A DNA stretch of 64,000 nt from the NCBI GenBank assembly GCA_030602885.1, contig JAUVYV010000003.1:62001-126000 (forward strand), in the 5' to 3' direction. Source of the DNA: Phycisphaerales bacterium. GTDB taxonomy: Bacteria; Planctomycetota; Phycisphaerae; Sedimentisphaerales; Anaerobacaceae. Under the pieces are notes generated by a model that worked only from the letters and a program-made list of their open reading frames with translations, had not been told where the DNA came from and searched no databases. Shown one piece after another: positions 16,206 to 24,971 of this stretch (its first letter is position 1; every line of letters starts with the position of its first letter). The translations under genes were made by a program, and so were the position numbers.

Positions 16206-16898
16206 TCACTGCAGTTGTCCCGCCTTGAACTGCTCTATTATTTGTACTCCCAACGATGTCCCGATTCTTTCTGCTCCTGCTTCGAGCATATCGAGGGCCT
16301 GTTGTGCGGTTTTGATTCCGCCTGCCGCCTTTACCTTGCAGTGTGGGGCGTATTCTTTCATCAGTTTTATGTCTTCGACGGTCGCGCCGCCCGCGGGGTG
16401 CATGCCGGTACTGGTCTTTACGAAATCGACGCGGCATCTATCGGCGATCCGGCAAGCGAATATCTTCTGCTCGCGCGTCAGTGCCGCCGATTCGATTATG
16501 ACCTTGAGACAAACAGCCGGCCTCATCGAGCGGCAGACCTTCAAAACCGCCAGGAGCTCGTTGGCGAGATACTTTTCATTGCCTTCGATTATCGCCGCCA
16601 AATCAGCAACCATATCAATCTCGTCGGCGCCGGAAAGAATTGCTTCTTTGGCCTGGGCGACTTTGATTTTTGTAAAATCGGCGCCGAACGGCAGGGATAC
16701 TACTCCGCCAACGGCAACCTTCGAGTCGTGTAATAAATCAGCGGCAAGAGGAACCCAGCGTGGATTTACCGAGATCGCTGCAAAACCGAAGCTCTGCGCT
16801 TCAGCGCAGAGCTGTTTGATTTGCTCACTTGTTGTCTCGGGCTTGAGCAATGTGTGATCGATGAGAGCCGCCAACTGTTTCTCGTCTGAGATGGTCAT
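16206..16898 (-). CDS. deoC: Deoxyribose-phosphate aldolase
   Basis: 230 residues. The class I aldolase TIM barrel is clear: 'LAALIDHTLLKPETTSEQIKQLCAEAQSFGFAAISVNPRWV', 'VVSLPFGADFTKIKVAQAKEAILSGADEIDMVADL', 'CLKVIIESAALT', and the Schiff-base lysine in 'CRVDFVKTSTGMHPAGG', then 'CKVKAAGGIKTAQQALDMLEAGAERIGTS'. It cleaves 2-deoxyribose 5-phosphate to acetaldehyde and glyceraldehyde 3-phosphate. The start overlaps the end of the kinase/deoxyribosyltransferase fusion by four bases, which suggests linked deoxynucleoside salvage. Confidence 0.95.
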   Translation of the reverse strand: MTISDEKQLAALIDHTLLKPETTSEQIKQLCAEAQSFGFAAISVNPRWVPLAADLLHDSKVAVGGVVSLPFGADFTKIKVAQAKEAILSGADEIDMVADLAAIIEGNEKYLANELLAVLKVCRSMRPAVCLKVIIESAALTREQKIFACRIADRCRVDFVKTSTGMHPAGGATVEDIKLMKEYAPHCKVKAAGGIKTAQQALDMLEAGAERIGTSLGVQIIEQFKAGQLQ

Positions 16899-17980
16899 GT
16901 CCCTATGTATCCTTTCTCTCTGAAAAATTCCATGGCCATGTCAACATCTTCGAATACTTTTGTTGCGGTTTGGCTGACGAATACCGAGGGGGTTTGTTTT
17001 GCGGGCCAGATGACATAGACTTCCTTTGCGGCTTCGTGGGCGTGCTGGAGCTCTCTTTCGACGCCGCTTGATATCGCGGCCCTGCCATCCGCCATGGTCG
17101 GGATAAAACTGATAATCATATCCGACTGGTCTATCAGCATAAAATCCCGCGCGTATGTCTGGCTATTGATGTCGCGCTCGATTTGCCGCACCTGTTCCAA
17201 ATCCAGCCGAACTGTCTGCCCGCAAATCGCCACCTCGATGAAGTCCTGGCCCTTCTGTGCCGCGTGCTCGGCGTACTTAGGAAGGTATGCCTCTTCAAGG
17301 TCGCCCGGGTCAAAGCAGGTGAAAAACTCCTTCACCCTGCTGCGGAACCCGTTGATTTTTATTTTCACGTCCTCCATCTCGGCAACAGCGGTCATCGGAA
17401 AGCTCAGATATGCCCGCTTTCTTTTCGGCTCGAAGAGGAGTCGGTAAAATGTTTCGATTGTTTGCTCGGCGGCGCCGCGTGCGAGGCAATAGAACGGGAC
17501 AGTATCGTCGATGCCTTTGCAGAGCATTTCAGTGCCGATGATTTCTTCCTCGCGCCATACGATGAGGTCTTTAAGGGTATGGTCGGTGGAATGCCCGTCA
17601 AGCAGACGGTTGTGTAGAGCGGCGACGCCGTCGATCATACAGATGTACATATCCGCGTCGAGCTGGCGCATCTGGTCGAAATCAACGGCTGGGAACAGCC
17701 CATGCCGCCAGCGGAAGGTCGCATGAGTGTTTACAATCAGATTTGGCGCTTTCCTTGCCTTTGCAATGATGTCCTTAAAAATGCTGCGACGCAGAGAGTG
17801 AAGCCTTTTGATCGGTATATCCAGAATTTTGCCGGGCGCTATGTCGGGGGCTTCTGCGTACATCATATCGCCTACGCTGCACAGCAGGACTTCCCTGCCA
17901 TTGTCCTGCGCCAGTTGACAGACGTTCTGCAGGTAGCTTTTCTTATCAAGTCCGACCATTCCAGTGACAACTATCACCAT
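16895..17980 (-). CDS. Nucleotide kinase-like domain fused to nucleoside 2-deoxyribosyltransferase-like domain
   Basis: 361 residues. Residues 1-180 are a P-loop kinase-like domain: 'VVTGMVGLDKKSYL' near the N-terminus, and 'LIVNTHATFRWRHGLFPAVD' about residue 81, as in AAA_18/adenylate-kinase-like proteins. Residues 188-361 resemble the nucleoside 2-deoxyribosyltransferase fold: 'KRAYLSFPMTAV', 'MLIDQSDMIISFIPTMADGRAAISSGVERELQHAHE', 'KEVYVIWP'. The fusion plus the overlapping deoC suggests deoxynucleoside metabolism or sanitation. GGAG lies nine bases before the ATG. The substrate is unknown, and catalytic Glu assignment would need alignment. Confidence 0.7.
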   Translation of the reverse strand: MVIVVTGMVGLDKKSYLQNVCQLAQDNGREVLLCSVGDMMYAEAPDIAPGKILDIPIKRLHSLRRSIFKDIIAKARKAPNLIVNTHATFRWRHGLFPAVDFDQMRQLDADMYICMIDGVAALHNRLLDGHSTDHTLKDLIVWREEEIIGTEMLCKGIDDTVPFYCLARGAAEQTIETFYRLLFEPKRKRAYLSFPMTAVAEMEDVKIKINGFRSRVKEFFTCFDPGDLEEAYLPKYAEHAAQKGQDFIEVAICGQTVRLDLEQVRQIERDINSQTYARDFMLIDQSDMIISFIPTMADGRAAISSGVERELQHAHEAAKEVYVIWPAKQTPSVFVSQTATKVFEDVDMAMEFFREKGYIGT

Positions 17981-18007
17981 CGCTCACAGCTCCAGGGCAA
18001 GATTGGC

Positions 18008-19096
18008 TTAGAGATTCTGGAGTCGCTGCTGTCTGTCAGAATCTTTCAGTGCTGCGACAAGCTCGCTCATATCGCCGGCCATTATGCGGTCGAGCGAGTA
18101 GAGGGACAAGTTAATTCTGTGGTCGGTGACGCGGTTCTGAGGGAAGTTGTATGTCCTGATTTTCTGTGACCTGTCGCCAGAGCCAATCATTGTCTTTCTC
18201 TTTGCGTCGCGTTCGGTGCGTTTCTGTCTTTGGTAATGTTCGTAAATTCTGGTTCTCAGGATACGCCATGCTTTTGCGCGGTTCTTATGCTGGCTCTTCT
18301 CGTCCTGCATACTGACGGTGATACCAGTAGGGACATGTTTGAGCTTTATTGCGCTGCTTACCTTGTTGACGTTCTGGCCTCCGGGCCCTCCGGCTCGGCT
18401 GACATGCTCTGTTACATCATTCGGGTCTATTTGCACATCGATCTGGTCGGGCTCGGGCAAAACGGCGACGGTGGCGGCGGAGGTGTGTATTCTGCCCTGC
18501 GATTCGGTTTCGGGAACCCTTTGAACGCGATGTCCGCCCCCTTCATAGCCGAGCTCGGACCAGACGCCGGGTCCTTTGACGGAAAAGATGACTTCTCGAA
18601 AGCCGCCCATTTCGGAAGGACTGAAATCGAGCTGCTCAAGCTTCCACCGCCGGCTGTCGGCGTAACGGACATACATATTGTACAGGTCGTGCGCGAAAAG
18701 GGCCGCCTCCTCACCGCCTGTGCCTGCTCGTATTTCTACAATGATTGAGTCAATCGCTTCATCGTCGGCCATTACCAGTGTGTTTGTGATATCTTCGAGC
18801 AAGGCATTTTTCTTTTGAGTGAGCTGCTGCTTTTCTTCCCGGGCCAGCGACTTCAGTTCGTCATCCGTTTCATTACTTGCGATTATTTGCTCGGCTTCTT
18901 CCATTGCAGCTACTGTTTTTTTGTAGTCGCGGTATTTGGTAACTATAGGTCTGAGCCGGCCCTGGTCTTTGGATAAGGCGATTAGCTTCGCCGGGTCGCG
19001 ATTAGCGGCCGGGTCGGCAATTTGCCTGCCCAGCTCATCGAAACGCTCATCAAGCTCAATGAGCTTGGTCAACAAGGTATCCCTGGCATCAGCCAT
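18008..19096 (-). CDS. prfA: Peptide chain release factor 1
   Basis: 362 residues, the normal RF1 length. The GGQ peptidyl-hydrolysis motif is present ('[22 protein letters not shown]', about 239-241), and the stop-codon-reading PxT tripeptide is PET in '[22 protein letters not shown]', which marks RF1 rather than RF2. RF1 ends translation at UAA and UAG. It follows rpmE on the same strand, a common bacterial arrangement; the usual downstream methyltransferase prmC is not found, and the fused kinase gene follows after 27 bases. Confidence 0.97.
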   Translation of the reverse strand: MADARDTLLTKLIELDERFDELGRQIADPAANRDPAKLIALSKDQGRLRPIVTKYRDYKKTVAAMEEAEQIIASNETDDELKSLAREEKQQLTQKKNALLEDITNTLVMADDEAIDSIIVEIRAGTGGEEAALFAHDLYNMYVRYADSRRWKLEQLDFSPSEMGGFREVIFSVKGPGVWSELGYEGGGHRVQRVPETESQGRIHTSAATVAVLPEPDQIDVQIDPNDVTEHVSRAGGPGGQNVNKVSSAIKLKHVPTGITVSMQDEKSQHKNRAKAWRILRTRIYEHYQRQKRTERDAKRKTMIGSGDRSQKIRTYNFPQNRVTDHRINLSLYSLDRIMAGDMSELVAALKDSDRQQRLQNL

Positions 19097-19208
19097 AAGT
19101 ATGTTTCCGCATTACGTGACGTGTTTGTAGGGCCATAGAAAAATCAAAGGCCCCAATTTTGCATCGAACGAACAAAAAGGGAGCCCCAATTATCAGCGAA
19201 CATCTGAG

Positions 19209-19439
19209 CTAATTCTTCTGGTTTTTCTTCTGTTTTTTGAAATAATCCGTGCCGTATTTCTTCTGAAACCGCTCGACGCGTCCTGCCGTATCGACGAATT
19301 TTTGCTTGCCGGTGTAGAAGGGGTGGCAGACGGAGCAGATTTCGGCGTGTATTTCGCCGATGGTGCTGCGGGTTTCGAAGGTATTTCCGCAGCCGCAGTG
19401 AACCACAACTTTCTCATATTTTGGATGTATGCCTTCTTT
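19209..19439 (-). CDS. rpmE: 50S ribosomal protein L31
   Basis: 76 residues from the ATG at 19439 ([26 protein letters not shown]), with GGGAG seven bases upstream; the track ORF starts eight codons too early. The zinc-binding cysteines are present ('CGCG' and 'CSVCHPF'), so this is the zinc-containing form of L31. The C-terminal '[16 protein letters not shown]' is diagnostic. First gene of the long rpmE-prfA operon, with a sigma70-like promoter just upstream. Confidence 0.97.
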   Translation of the reverse strand, partial: KEGIHPKYEKVVVHCGCGNTFETRSTIGEIHAEICSVCHPFYTGKQKFVDTAGRVERFQKKYGTDYFKKQKKNQKN

Positions 19440-19470
19440 CATAACGGTTCTCCCAAATGCCAAAAAACGA

Positions 19471-19498
19471 ATTATATCAATAATTCGGGGGACTTCAA
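19471..19498 (-). promoter_or_regulatory. Sigma70-like promoter of the rpmE-prfA operon
   Basis: On the minus strand, TTGAAG (19498-19493) and TATAAT (19476-19471) are separated by 16 bases and lie about 32 bases upstream of the rpmE ATG. The -10 box is a perfect consensus match. No experimental start site is known. Confidence 0.6.
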
Positions 19499-19739
19499 CA
19501 AAAATTTTCTATATTTGACGCGATATGAAGGCCTTTCAACAATGGTGGGCCCGCATATTTTATGAGACACAGCACAGTAAGACGGCGAGCTCCGGGCGGG
19601 AGCACCGCAGGCGACGGGCCGAAAAAACAGGCTTTTTTTCTGGAAACGTTGAAGCTTTATCGGTTTTTAATCGATAAGACTACTATCTATACTTTAGGTA
19701 GGAGGCCACATCTTATATGTTGGATATGGAGATGCCGTA
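19499..19739. other. Divergent intergenic region between rpmE and the TIM-barrel gene
   Basis: This is the non-coding gap between divergently transcribed operons. Apart from the rpmE promoter at its left edge, and a TATACT box near 19682 that could serve the plus-strand gene, nothing is recognised. The track ORFs across it have no recognisable product. Confidence 0.5.
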
Positions 19740-20504
19740 ATGCAGATTCGCTATGTTGTTTCATCAATGGTGTTTTGGGGACGTCAGAGCAGGCTCAGTC
19801 TCGAACAGGAGTGCCAGCTTTTAAAGTCCCTTGGCTTTGGTGTGGAGCTGTGGCCCAACACCGGGGGACTTGACGAGTGCCGTTATGACAGGATCAACTG
19901 GCCCCGGCTCATCGCCGCTACTGAGGGTATGCTCGTATCCATGCGGTCTCGCAATGATAATCCCACTTTGGAGCAGTGGGCCGAACAAATCGAATGTGCG
20001 AAGCTGCTCAACGCCAATATCGTGGCTGACCTGCAGAGCCTCGGCATCCGTCAGGGCAGCGAAATCCACGGGTGGGATTTTGTCGGTGAAGTGGTCAAGA
20101 TCGCCGGCGAGAATGGTGTGAAGCTGTGCCTGGAGACGGGTTCGCTTGATAAAGTGAGACAGGTCGGTGAGAAATTCGACTCTGTGTCGTATTGCCTGGA
20201 CACCGGTTTTGCGAATATCGACCCGCAGTTCAGATTCAGAGAGTATGTGGACGGCCTTGCGGAGAGAGTGGCTCATCTGCACTTGAGCGATAATTTCGGG
20301 ACATCGGATGACCACGAGCCGTTGGGCTGCTGTGCCAGCATTTTACGCGAGGATTGGGACTATCTGCTGAATGCTTTGAACAGGTACGACAACGATATTA
20401 CCGGCGCGCTGGAAATGTCCCCGTGTCCGCCGATTGTGATGATACGCCAGGCGAGCGAATTTCTGTTCGATGATCTCAAATGGCCCAATCGTCCACACGA
20501 ATAG
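19740..20504 (+). CDS. Sugar phosphate isomerase/epimerase (xylose isomerase-like TIM barrel)
   Basis: 254 residues, with TGGAG eight bases upstream of the ATG. The AP_endonuclease_2/xylose-isomerase-like barrel is seen in 'QSRLSLEQECQLLKSLGFGVELWPN', 'CAKLLNANIVADLQSLG', 'VVKIAGENGVKLCLETGSLDKV', 'VSYCLDTGFANID', 'RVAHLHLSDNFGTSDDHEPLGCC', with Glu, Asp and His residues placed to bind a divalent metal. No signal peptide, unlike the two Tat-signalled relatives at 23637 and 28235. Substrate unknown. Confidence 0.8.
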   Translation: MQIRYVVSSMVFWGRQSRLSLEQECQLLKSLGFGVELWPNTGGLDECRYDRINWPRLIAATEGMLVSMRSRNDNPTLEQWAEQIECAKLLNANIVADLQSLGIRQGSEIHGWDFVGEVVKIAGENGVKLCLETGSLDKVRQVGEKFDSVSYCLDTGFANIDPQFRFREYVDGLAERVAHLHLSDNFGTSDDHEPLGCCASILREDWDYLLNALNRYDNDITGALEMSPCPPIVMIRQASEFLFDDLKWPNRPHE

Positions 20505-20771
20505 CCTACCCGCAACCAGCCGATATACGACCCGGACAGCAAGATCTGAAACCTGTGACAGCACGGTGAGCTTGCCCCAAACGAGTACGCATATCCAAAA
20601 GCAACGTGAAACGTTCGCCTTTCTCTGCCTTTCGAGTCTCGGCGTTACCGAAGAATTTTGCCTCAAGATTAGTCGGCTTGTGAGAAAAACAGTTGACGAG
20701 GAAGCGTCAATGTTGGATGCTGAATACGGTGTTGCTGTTTCTGTCAAGGAGTTTTGTTGGAGGTACGACTT

Positions 20772-21434
20772 ATGAGAACGGGATGTTTGTGTGCGTTGTT
20801 GGTTTCAGCTCTGGTCTTCTCCGGCTGTGCTGCGGGTGAGGGCGAGAGCCAGGCGAGAGCTGACTTTGACTTTGGCAAGCTGGACAAGGTGGCGGTTGTG
20901 GATGTTTCCGGTGCCGTGGTGGGCGATGCAGCCAAGAATCAGATTGGCGACTTCTTTGTGATGGAGCTGCTAAAGAAAGGATTTGCGCCGGTGGAGCGGG
21001 CACAGGTCCAGACGCTGCTCAAAGAGCAGAAGTTCCAGGTATCGGAGATAACTTCCACTGAGGACGCTGCGCGAGCCGGCAAGATCCTGAATGTTCCGGC
21101 GGTACTGCTGGTCAACATACCGAACTACGATGAAGAGATGTCGATGACGGCAAAGATGATAGACGTCGAGGACGGCAGCATTTTGTGGCTCGGGACCGGT
21201 TCGGGCAGGACGGGCAAGACCCTGGCGACGATATTTGGAGCCGCTGCGGGCGCAGGTGCCGGCGCTGCGGTGGCCGGGGGCGACAGCGGTGACAGAGTTT
21301 TGGGAGGCATCGCAGGCGGTGTATTGGGCGGCGTTGCAGGCAGGGCCTTGACGCCTCAGCAGGCGGAGCAAACCCAGAAGATAATCAAGATGATTTGCAA
21401 GACCTTGCCGTCGAGACTCCAACCCGGCAGATGA
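20772..21434 (+). CDS. Lipoprotein with CsgG-like N-domain and glycine-zipper C-terminus
   Basis: 220 residues from the ATG at 20772, which has GGAGG eight bases upstream. Signal peptide MRTGCLCALLVSALVFSGC ends in an LVFSGC lipobox. Residues about 35-150 ('KVAVVDVSGAVVGDAAKNQIGDFFVMELLKKGFAPVERAQVQTLL') resemble CsgG-type outer-membrane lipoproteins. A Gly/Ala-rich glycine-zipper stretch follows ('AAAGAGAGAAVAGGDSGDRVLGGIAGGVLGGVAG'). Probably lipid-anchored in the envelope. It converges with another glycine-zipper lipoprotein 29 bases away. Exact role unknown. Confidence 0.7.
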   Translation: MRTGCLCALLVSALVFSGCAAGEGESQARADFDFGKLDKVAVVDVSGAVVGDAAKNQIGDFFVMELLKKGFAPVERAQVQTLLKEQKFQVSEITSTEDAARAGKILNVPAVLLVNIPNYDEEMSMTAKMIDVEDGSILWLGTGSGRTGKTLATIFGAAAGAGAGAAVAGGDSGDRVLGGIAGGVLGGVAGRALTPQQAEQTQKIIKMICKTLPSRLQPGR

Positions 21435-21463
21435 ACTGTTTTGCTATAGTTATCAAGCGGCCG

Positions 21464-21874
21464 CTAAAAGCCGTATACAGGTCTTAACTCGTCCTGGGTC
21501 GGCAGGTGGTCGTAGTATTCGCCTCTGGGGCCGACATAACCGGTGCCCTGCCTTTTGAGTTTGACCGGAGTCACCGAACCATTGCTGTTGGTAATGTTGA
21601 CCGTGACGGTGTCCGCCTGCTGAGAATACGTACCGGACTGGGCTTCAGCTTCCTTCTTGTCCTGTTCGTTTCCGATGATGTAGCCTGCCCCGCCACCAAC
21701 AGCAGCACCGATAAGTGTTCCTTCGGTATCTCCGCCTATGGCCTGGCCCGCCAGGGCACCAACACCGGCCCCGATGAGACCGCCTGTTTTTGCGTCGCTT
21801 TCACAACCCGCCGAAAACACCAGGATAGTGCCGGCAAGAAGTGCGGCAGGAATTGTCATCCAACTTCTGTACAT
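21464..21874 (-). CDS. Glycine-zipper lipoprotein
   Basis: 136 residues. An N-terminal signal with lipobox 'VFSAGC' is followed directly by a glycine-zipper 2TM segment ('TGGLIGAGVGALAGQAIGGDTEGTLIGAAVGGGAGYIIGNEQDKKE'), as in the OmsB/Rick-17kDa-type surface proteins. The C-terminus is a short polar domain ending 'GEYYDHLPTQDELRPVYGF'. It is convergent with the CsgG-like lipoprotein gene. Likely an outer-membrane or periplasmic envelope component; function unknown. Confidence 0.75.
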   Translation of the reverse strand: MYRSWMTIPAALLAGTILVFSAGCESDAKTGGLIGAGVGALAGQAIGGDTEGTLIGAAVGGGAGYIIGNEQDKKEAEAQSGTYSQQADTVTVNITNSNGSVTPVKLKRQGTGYVGPRGEYYDHLPTQDELRPVYGF

Positions 21875-21950
21875 AGCTAACCTCCATCAAATAATCATTG
21901 TCAAATGTCTCACACTCACATCATATATCGGCGTATCTGTGTCTTGCTCA

Positions 21951-22094
21951 TCATTCTTGTTTCCAGAAGGCGGCGACGAACCATCTGCTGTTCTTACGTC
22001 TGGCGAAAGCGGCAGGTTCGCCGATTCTGCCGCCCTGCAATACGCTTGTTTCATCACACACAGACGGAATTCGCTTTATTATCTCGATCACAGG
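21951..22094 (-). pseudogene. Remnant of a GH97-type glycoside hydrolase C-terminus
   Basis: A 47-residue minus-strand frame reads 'IEIIKRIPSVCDETSVLQGG' then 'RIGEPAAFARRKNSRWFVAA' before the stop. This resembles the C-terminal domain of family GH97 alpha-glucosidases (consensus recalled as P-x-x-WDETRVL-x-G-x-x-G...ARRK-x-x-W), with the Trp before DET changed to Cys. Nothing of the catalytic domain remains upstream. It sits downstream of the Gfo/Idh gene. The rest of the 21875-22288 gap holds no other recognisable gene. Confidence 0.45.
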
Positions 22095-22288
22095 GCTTGA
22101 GCCGGTCGGTGCCAAAACCATTCGGGAAGAGCTTCCTGCCGGGCGGCGGGAAGATGCGCGAACGGCATTATGACGCCCTTGTAATGATTGACGGCTTCGG
22201 ATTTTACCGCCGCAGGGGATGTCGTTCCTTTCGGTTTCGATATGCCTTTGGCACCCTCTGTGCAAAGGCGCAGGAGGAGACAAGCCAA

Positions 22289-23581
22289 TCAAATAAGCTG
22301 TGTTTTCCCGGGCACGGCTACGGGTCTAACGGGCAGGTCACCAAATTCATATTTAGGCGGTGTCAAATCCAGTTTCGATGCCTTCATCACCCAGTCCCAC
22401 TTGAGTTCTCTTCCTGTATAGGCACTCATCCGTCCTAATATTCCGGCCATCGTGCTTTCGGCGACTCGCTTGCCCTCGTTGAGGCCCTTGCCGTCCTGAA
22501 TGCTCTTGATCAGGTCGATGTGTTCGAGTACGTACGGGTTTGCATTGTTGCCCTCACACTTATATGCATTCTCTCCTTCTATCCAGCCATTTGTCTCGTC
22601 GGTATAGCATGTCCCCTTCGTGCCGATGAGGAACTCGGAGACCCTGTCGCTGCAGCCGTTGATTTGCCTGGCCATGCTGGTGACGCGAACTCCGTTGGCA
22701 TATTCGTACTCTACAGCAAAGTGGTCCCATATATTGCCCTCCTTGCGGACGGCCCTGCCGCCCATACCGAGTGCCTTGACCGGATTGGCGCCGAGCGCCC
22801 ATTTCATAATATCGAGGTTGTGAACATGCTGTTCAACGTAATGGTCGCCGCTGGTCCATACATACCAGGGCCAGTTGCGGCACTGACCCTCCATCTCGTT
22901 GCTATACTCGCTCGGCTCATACCACTTCCAGTACCCCTTCATGTCTCCGCCGCACCAGTACGCATAGGCGCTCTTAATCTCGCCGATGGCGCCGTCGCGC
23001 ACTCTCTTCATAATCTCGATGTAATGCTTCTGGTGTCTTCTTTGAGTACCTGCCACTATCGCCAGGCCTTTTTGTCTGGCCAGTTCCGATGTTTCTATCA
23101 GCGAACGGATGCCGATCGGGTCAACGCCAGCGGGCTTTTCCATGAAGACATGTTTGCCCGCCTCGATTGCCGCCTTTATATGCTGCCCCCGCCAGTGGGG
23201 CGGTGTTGCATGGATAATCATATCGACATCCGATGCTATTACCTTCTTATATGCATCGAAGCCAACAAAAATCGTATCCCTAGTGGCCTTGAATCGGTCG
23301 CCAAGGACCTGTCTTAGTTTGTCACCGGAATCGCGCATTCGGTCCTTAAACAAATCTCCCATGGCAACCAGCTCAACATCTTTTACGCCCTTGGCGCAGT
23401 CTTCCATAGCGCCGGTGCCTCTGCCGCCACAGCCAATCAAACCGATGCGTATCTTGCCCGAACCCGATGCAAAGACCCTGCTTGCGCCTGAGCCCAGAGC
23501 CGCCAGGGACACTGCTGTGGATGTCTTGATAAAGTCTCTGCGGGAAAGCTCGTCACTTCTGCGGTTGTCTTTGGTACCCAT
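22289..23581 (-). CDS. Tat-exported Gfo/Idh/MocA family oxidoreductase
   Basis: 430 residues from the ATG at 23581 (GAAAGGTG upstream). The N-terminus has a twin-arginine signal ('SRRDFIKTSTAVSLAALGSGA'). The Rossmann motif is 'KIRIGLIGCGGRGTGAME', followed by 'ADMIIHATPPHWRGQH' and the catalytic 'EKPAGVD' lysine region typical of the family. The C-terminal dehydrogenase domain includes 'WVWTSGDHYVEQHVHNLD'-type residues. These NAD(P)-dependent enzymes oxidise sugars or sugar derivatives, and secreted versions are abundant in Planctomycetes. It is upstream of, or paired with, the TIM-barrel gene at 23637 on the same strand. Confidence 0.88.
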   Translation of the reverse strand: MGTKDNRRSDELSRRDFIKTSTAVSLAALGSGASRVFASGSGKIRIGLIGCGGRGTGAMEDCAKGVKDVELVAMGDLFKDRMRDSGDKLRQVLGDRFKATRDTIFVGFDAYKKVIASDVDMIIHATPPHWRGQHIKAAIEAGKHVFMEKPAGVDPIGIRSLIETSELARQKGLAIVAGTQRRHQKHYIEIMKRVRDGAIGEIKSAYAYWCGGDMKGYWKWYEPSEYSNEMEGQCRNWPWYVWTSGDHYVEQHVHNLDIMKWALGANPVKALGMGGRAVRKEGNIWDHFAVEYEYANGVRVTSMARQINGCSDRVSEFLIGTKGTCYTDETNGWIEGENAYKCEGNNANPYVLEHIDLIKSIQDGKGLNEGKRVAESTMAGILGRMSAYTGRELKWDWVMKASKLDLTPPKYEFGDLPVRPVAVPGKTQLI

Positions 23582-23636
23582 TACTATCACCTTTCAATTA
23601 CTTGCTGTTATCTACTGCCACAGTTGAGTGAACGTA

Positions 23637-24548
23637 CTAAAAGTCGTCGCACCAGCGATAGGCCTTGATAAGCGCCTTTTCACCTTCTTTACCCGGCTTG
23701 CTTTTGCCGTGCTCCATACACAATACGCCCTTGTAGCCTTTCTTGTGCAGGTGCTTAAAGATGTTGCGATAGTTGATTTCGCCGGTGGTCGGCTCTTTTC
23801 TGCCGGGGTTGTCGCCGACGTGGAAAGCACCAATTTTGTCGTACGCCATGTCGATATTCGGAATCAGGTTGCCCTCGGTAATCTGTTGATGATAGAGGTC
23901 ATTGACCATCTTGCAGTAATCGCTGCCCACCGCTTTGCATATCTGGTATGCCTGAGCTATTTTATGCAGGAACATTTGCGGATGGTCGGTCCAGTTGTTT
24001 AGCGGCTCGACCAGAACAGTGAAGCCCGCTGGCTCAGCTACCTCGCAGCAGTACTTGAGGTTATCAACCATGTTGGCTGTCTGGTATCCCCATTCCAGAT
24101 TCGTCGCATATACCCCGGGTGCATATACTGCGTACATACAGCCGGTTCGCTTGCCCACGTCGATGGCCGCTTTCGTCCTTCTGATAAACATCTCACGCAG
24201 GGACTTGTCCTTGAGAACAAAAGTCGGCTTGCTGAACTCGGCATAGGCGACGAAAGGCCCCATTGCCAGGCCCAACCTTTTGCACTCAGCCGCAATTTTG
24301 TCCTGCAGCTCTTTGGGTTTGTTAGGCAGCCCGTTATCGAACATCGCCGTAAAACCCGTATCCGCCATAAACTTCAATTGGTCGATCAGGTCCTTGCCTG
24401 CGTGACCCTCGAACATGCCGAAATAGGGGCCATAGCCGAGTTTGAACTTGCCGCCTGAAGATGCGGCTTGGGTTTTCGAAGCAGCCACCGACGAAATCGC
24501 CACCGCACCGGCTGCCAATGATGTGGAGATGAATGTTCTGCGATCCAT
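23637..24548 (-). CDS. Tat-signalled hydroxypyruvate isomerase-like TIM-barrel protein
   Basis: 303 residues with AAGGAGGT before the ATG. The N-terminus 'MDRRTFISTSLAAGAVAIS' is a twin-arginine-like signal. The barrel has 'LKYCCEVAEPAGFTVLVEPLNNW', 'GSDYCKMVNDLYHQQITEGNLIPNI', and 'IGAFHVGDNPGRKEPTTGEINYRNIFKHLHKKGYKGVLCMEHG', which is the hydroxypyruvate isomerase/Hyi signature with metal-binding Glu, Asp, His and Glu. It lies directly upstream of the Gfo/Idh gene, which suggests they act on one sugar acid pathway outside the cytoplasm. Confidence 0.85.
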   Translation of the reverse strand: MDRRTFISTSLAAGAVAISSVAASKTQAASSGGKFKLGYGPYFGMFEGHAGKDLIDQLKFMADTGFTAMFDNGLPNKPKELQDKIAAECKRLGLAMGPFVAYAEFSKPTFVLKDKSLREMFIRRTKAAIDVGKRTGCMYAVYAPGVYATNLEWGYQTANMVDNLKYCCEVAEPAGFTVLVEPLNNWTDHPQMFLHKIAQAYQICKAVGSDYCKMVNDLYHQQITEGNLIPNIDMAYDKIGAFHVGDNPGRKEPTTGEINYRNIFKHLHKKGYKGVLCMEHGKSKPGKEGEKALIKAYRWCDDF

Positions 24549-24731
24549 TGAGTTACCTCCTTATGTCAAAAATGCCGGAATTGTTTTGTTAAATGACACA
24601 TAACTTTAGACGGTCTTTTACCACTTGGGAGGCGCCATATCAAGAGGGGACGAGATTTTTCTTTTGGACTTTTCACGCTTTTTCCGTATTATCATTCTCG
24701 GGAAAGAAGACGTATGTTCCGAGGTTCTGGT

Positions 24732-24971
24732 ATGATACGGCTTGTCGAACAGAATATTGAAGCGGTCAGGGAACTCAGGAGCGACCTGGATTTTCTGGTT
24801 GAATTTAAGCCGCTTAAGGAAGGTGAATATGCCAACGCCTATTTTGGCTTGCTCGAAGCGATTGAGGATCTGTTTGACAGACACGTTGATTTGGTGATGC
24901 CCCGTGCTGTAACGAACCGCTATTTTCTTGAGGCAATCAACAGCAGTCGAGAGGTACTGTATGCGGCTTGA
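24732..24971 (+). CDS. MntA-type nucleotidyltransferase (antitoxin) with catalytic motif deleted
   Basis: 79 residues from the ATG at 24732, which has GAGG seven bases upstream. The N-terminus 'MIRLVEQNIEAVREL' runs straight into 'RSDLDFLVEFKPLKEGEYANAYFGLLE' and ends 'REVLYAA', all typical of MntA proteins. In full-length relatives (about 105 residues) a stretch with the GSxxxG/R nucleotide-binding motif lies between AVREL and RSDLD; here it is cleanly missing in frame. The second motif (DxD) remains. It overlaps hepT and is probably inactive as an AMP-transferase. Confidence 0.7.
   Translation: MIRLVEQNIEAVRELRSDLDFLVEFKPLKEGEYANAYFGLLEAIEDLFDRHVDLVMPRAVTNRYFLEAINSSREVLYAA

Noticed and set aside
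16174-16437. N-terminal extension of pabB in the ORF track
   Set aside because: It lies inside deoC in another frame and is Arg-rich, as shadow frames are.
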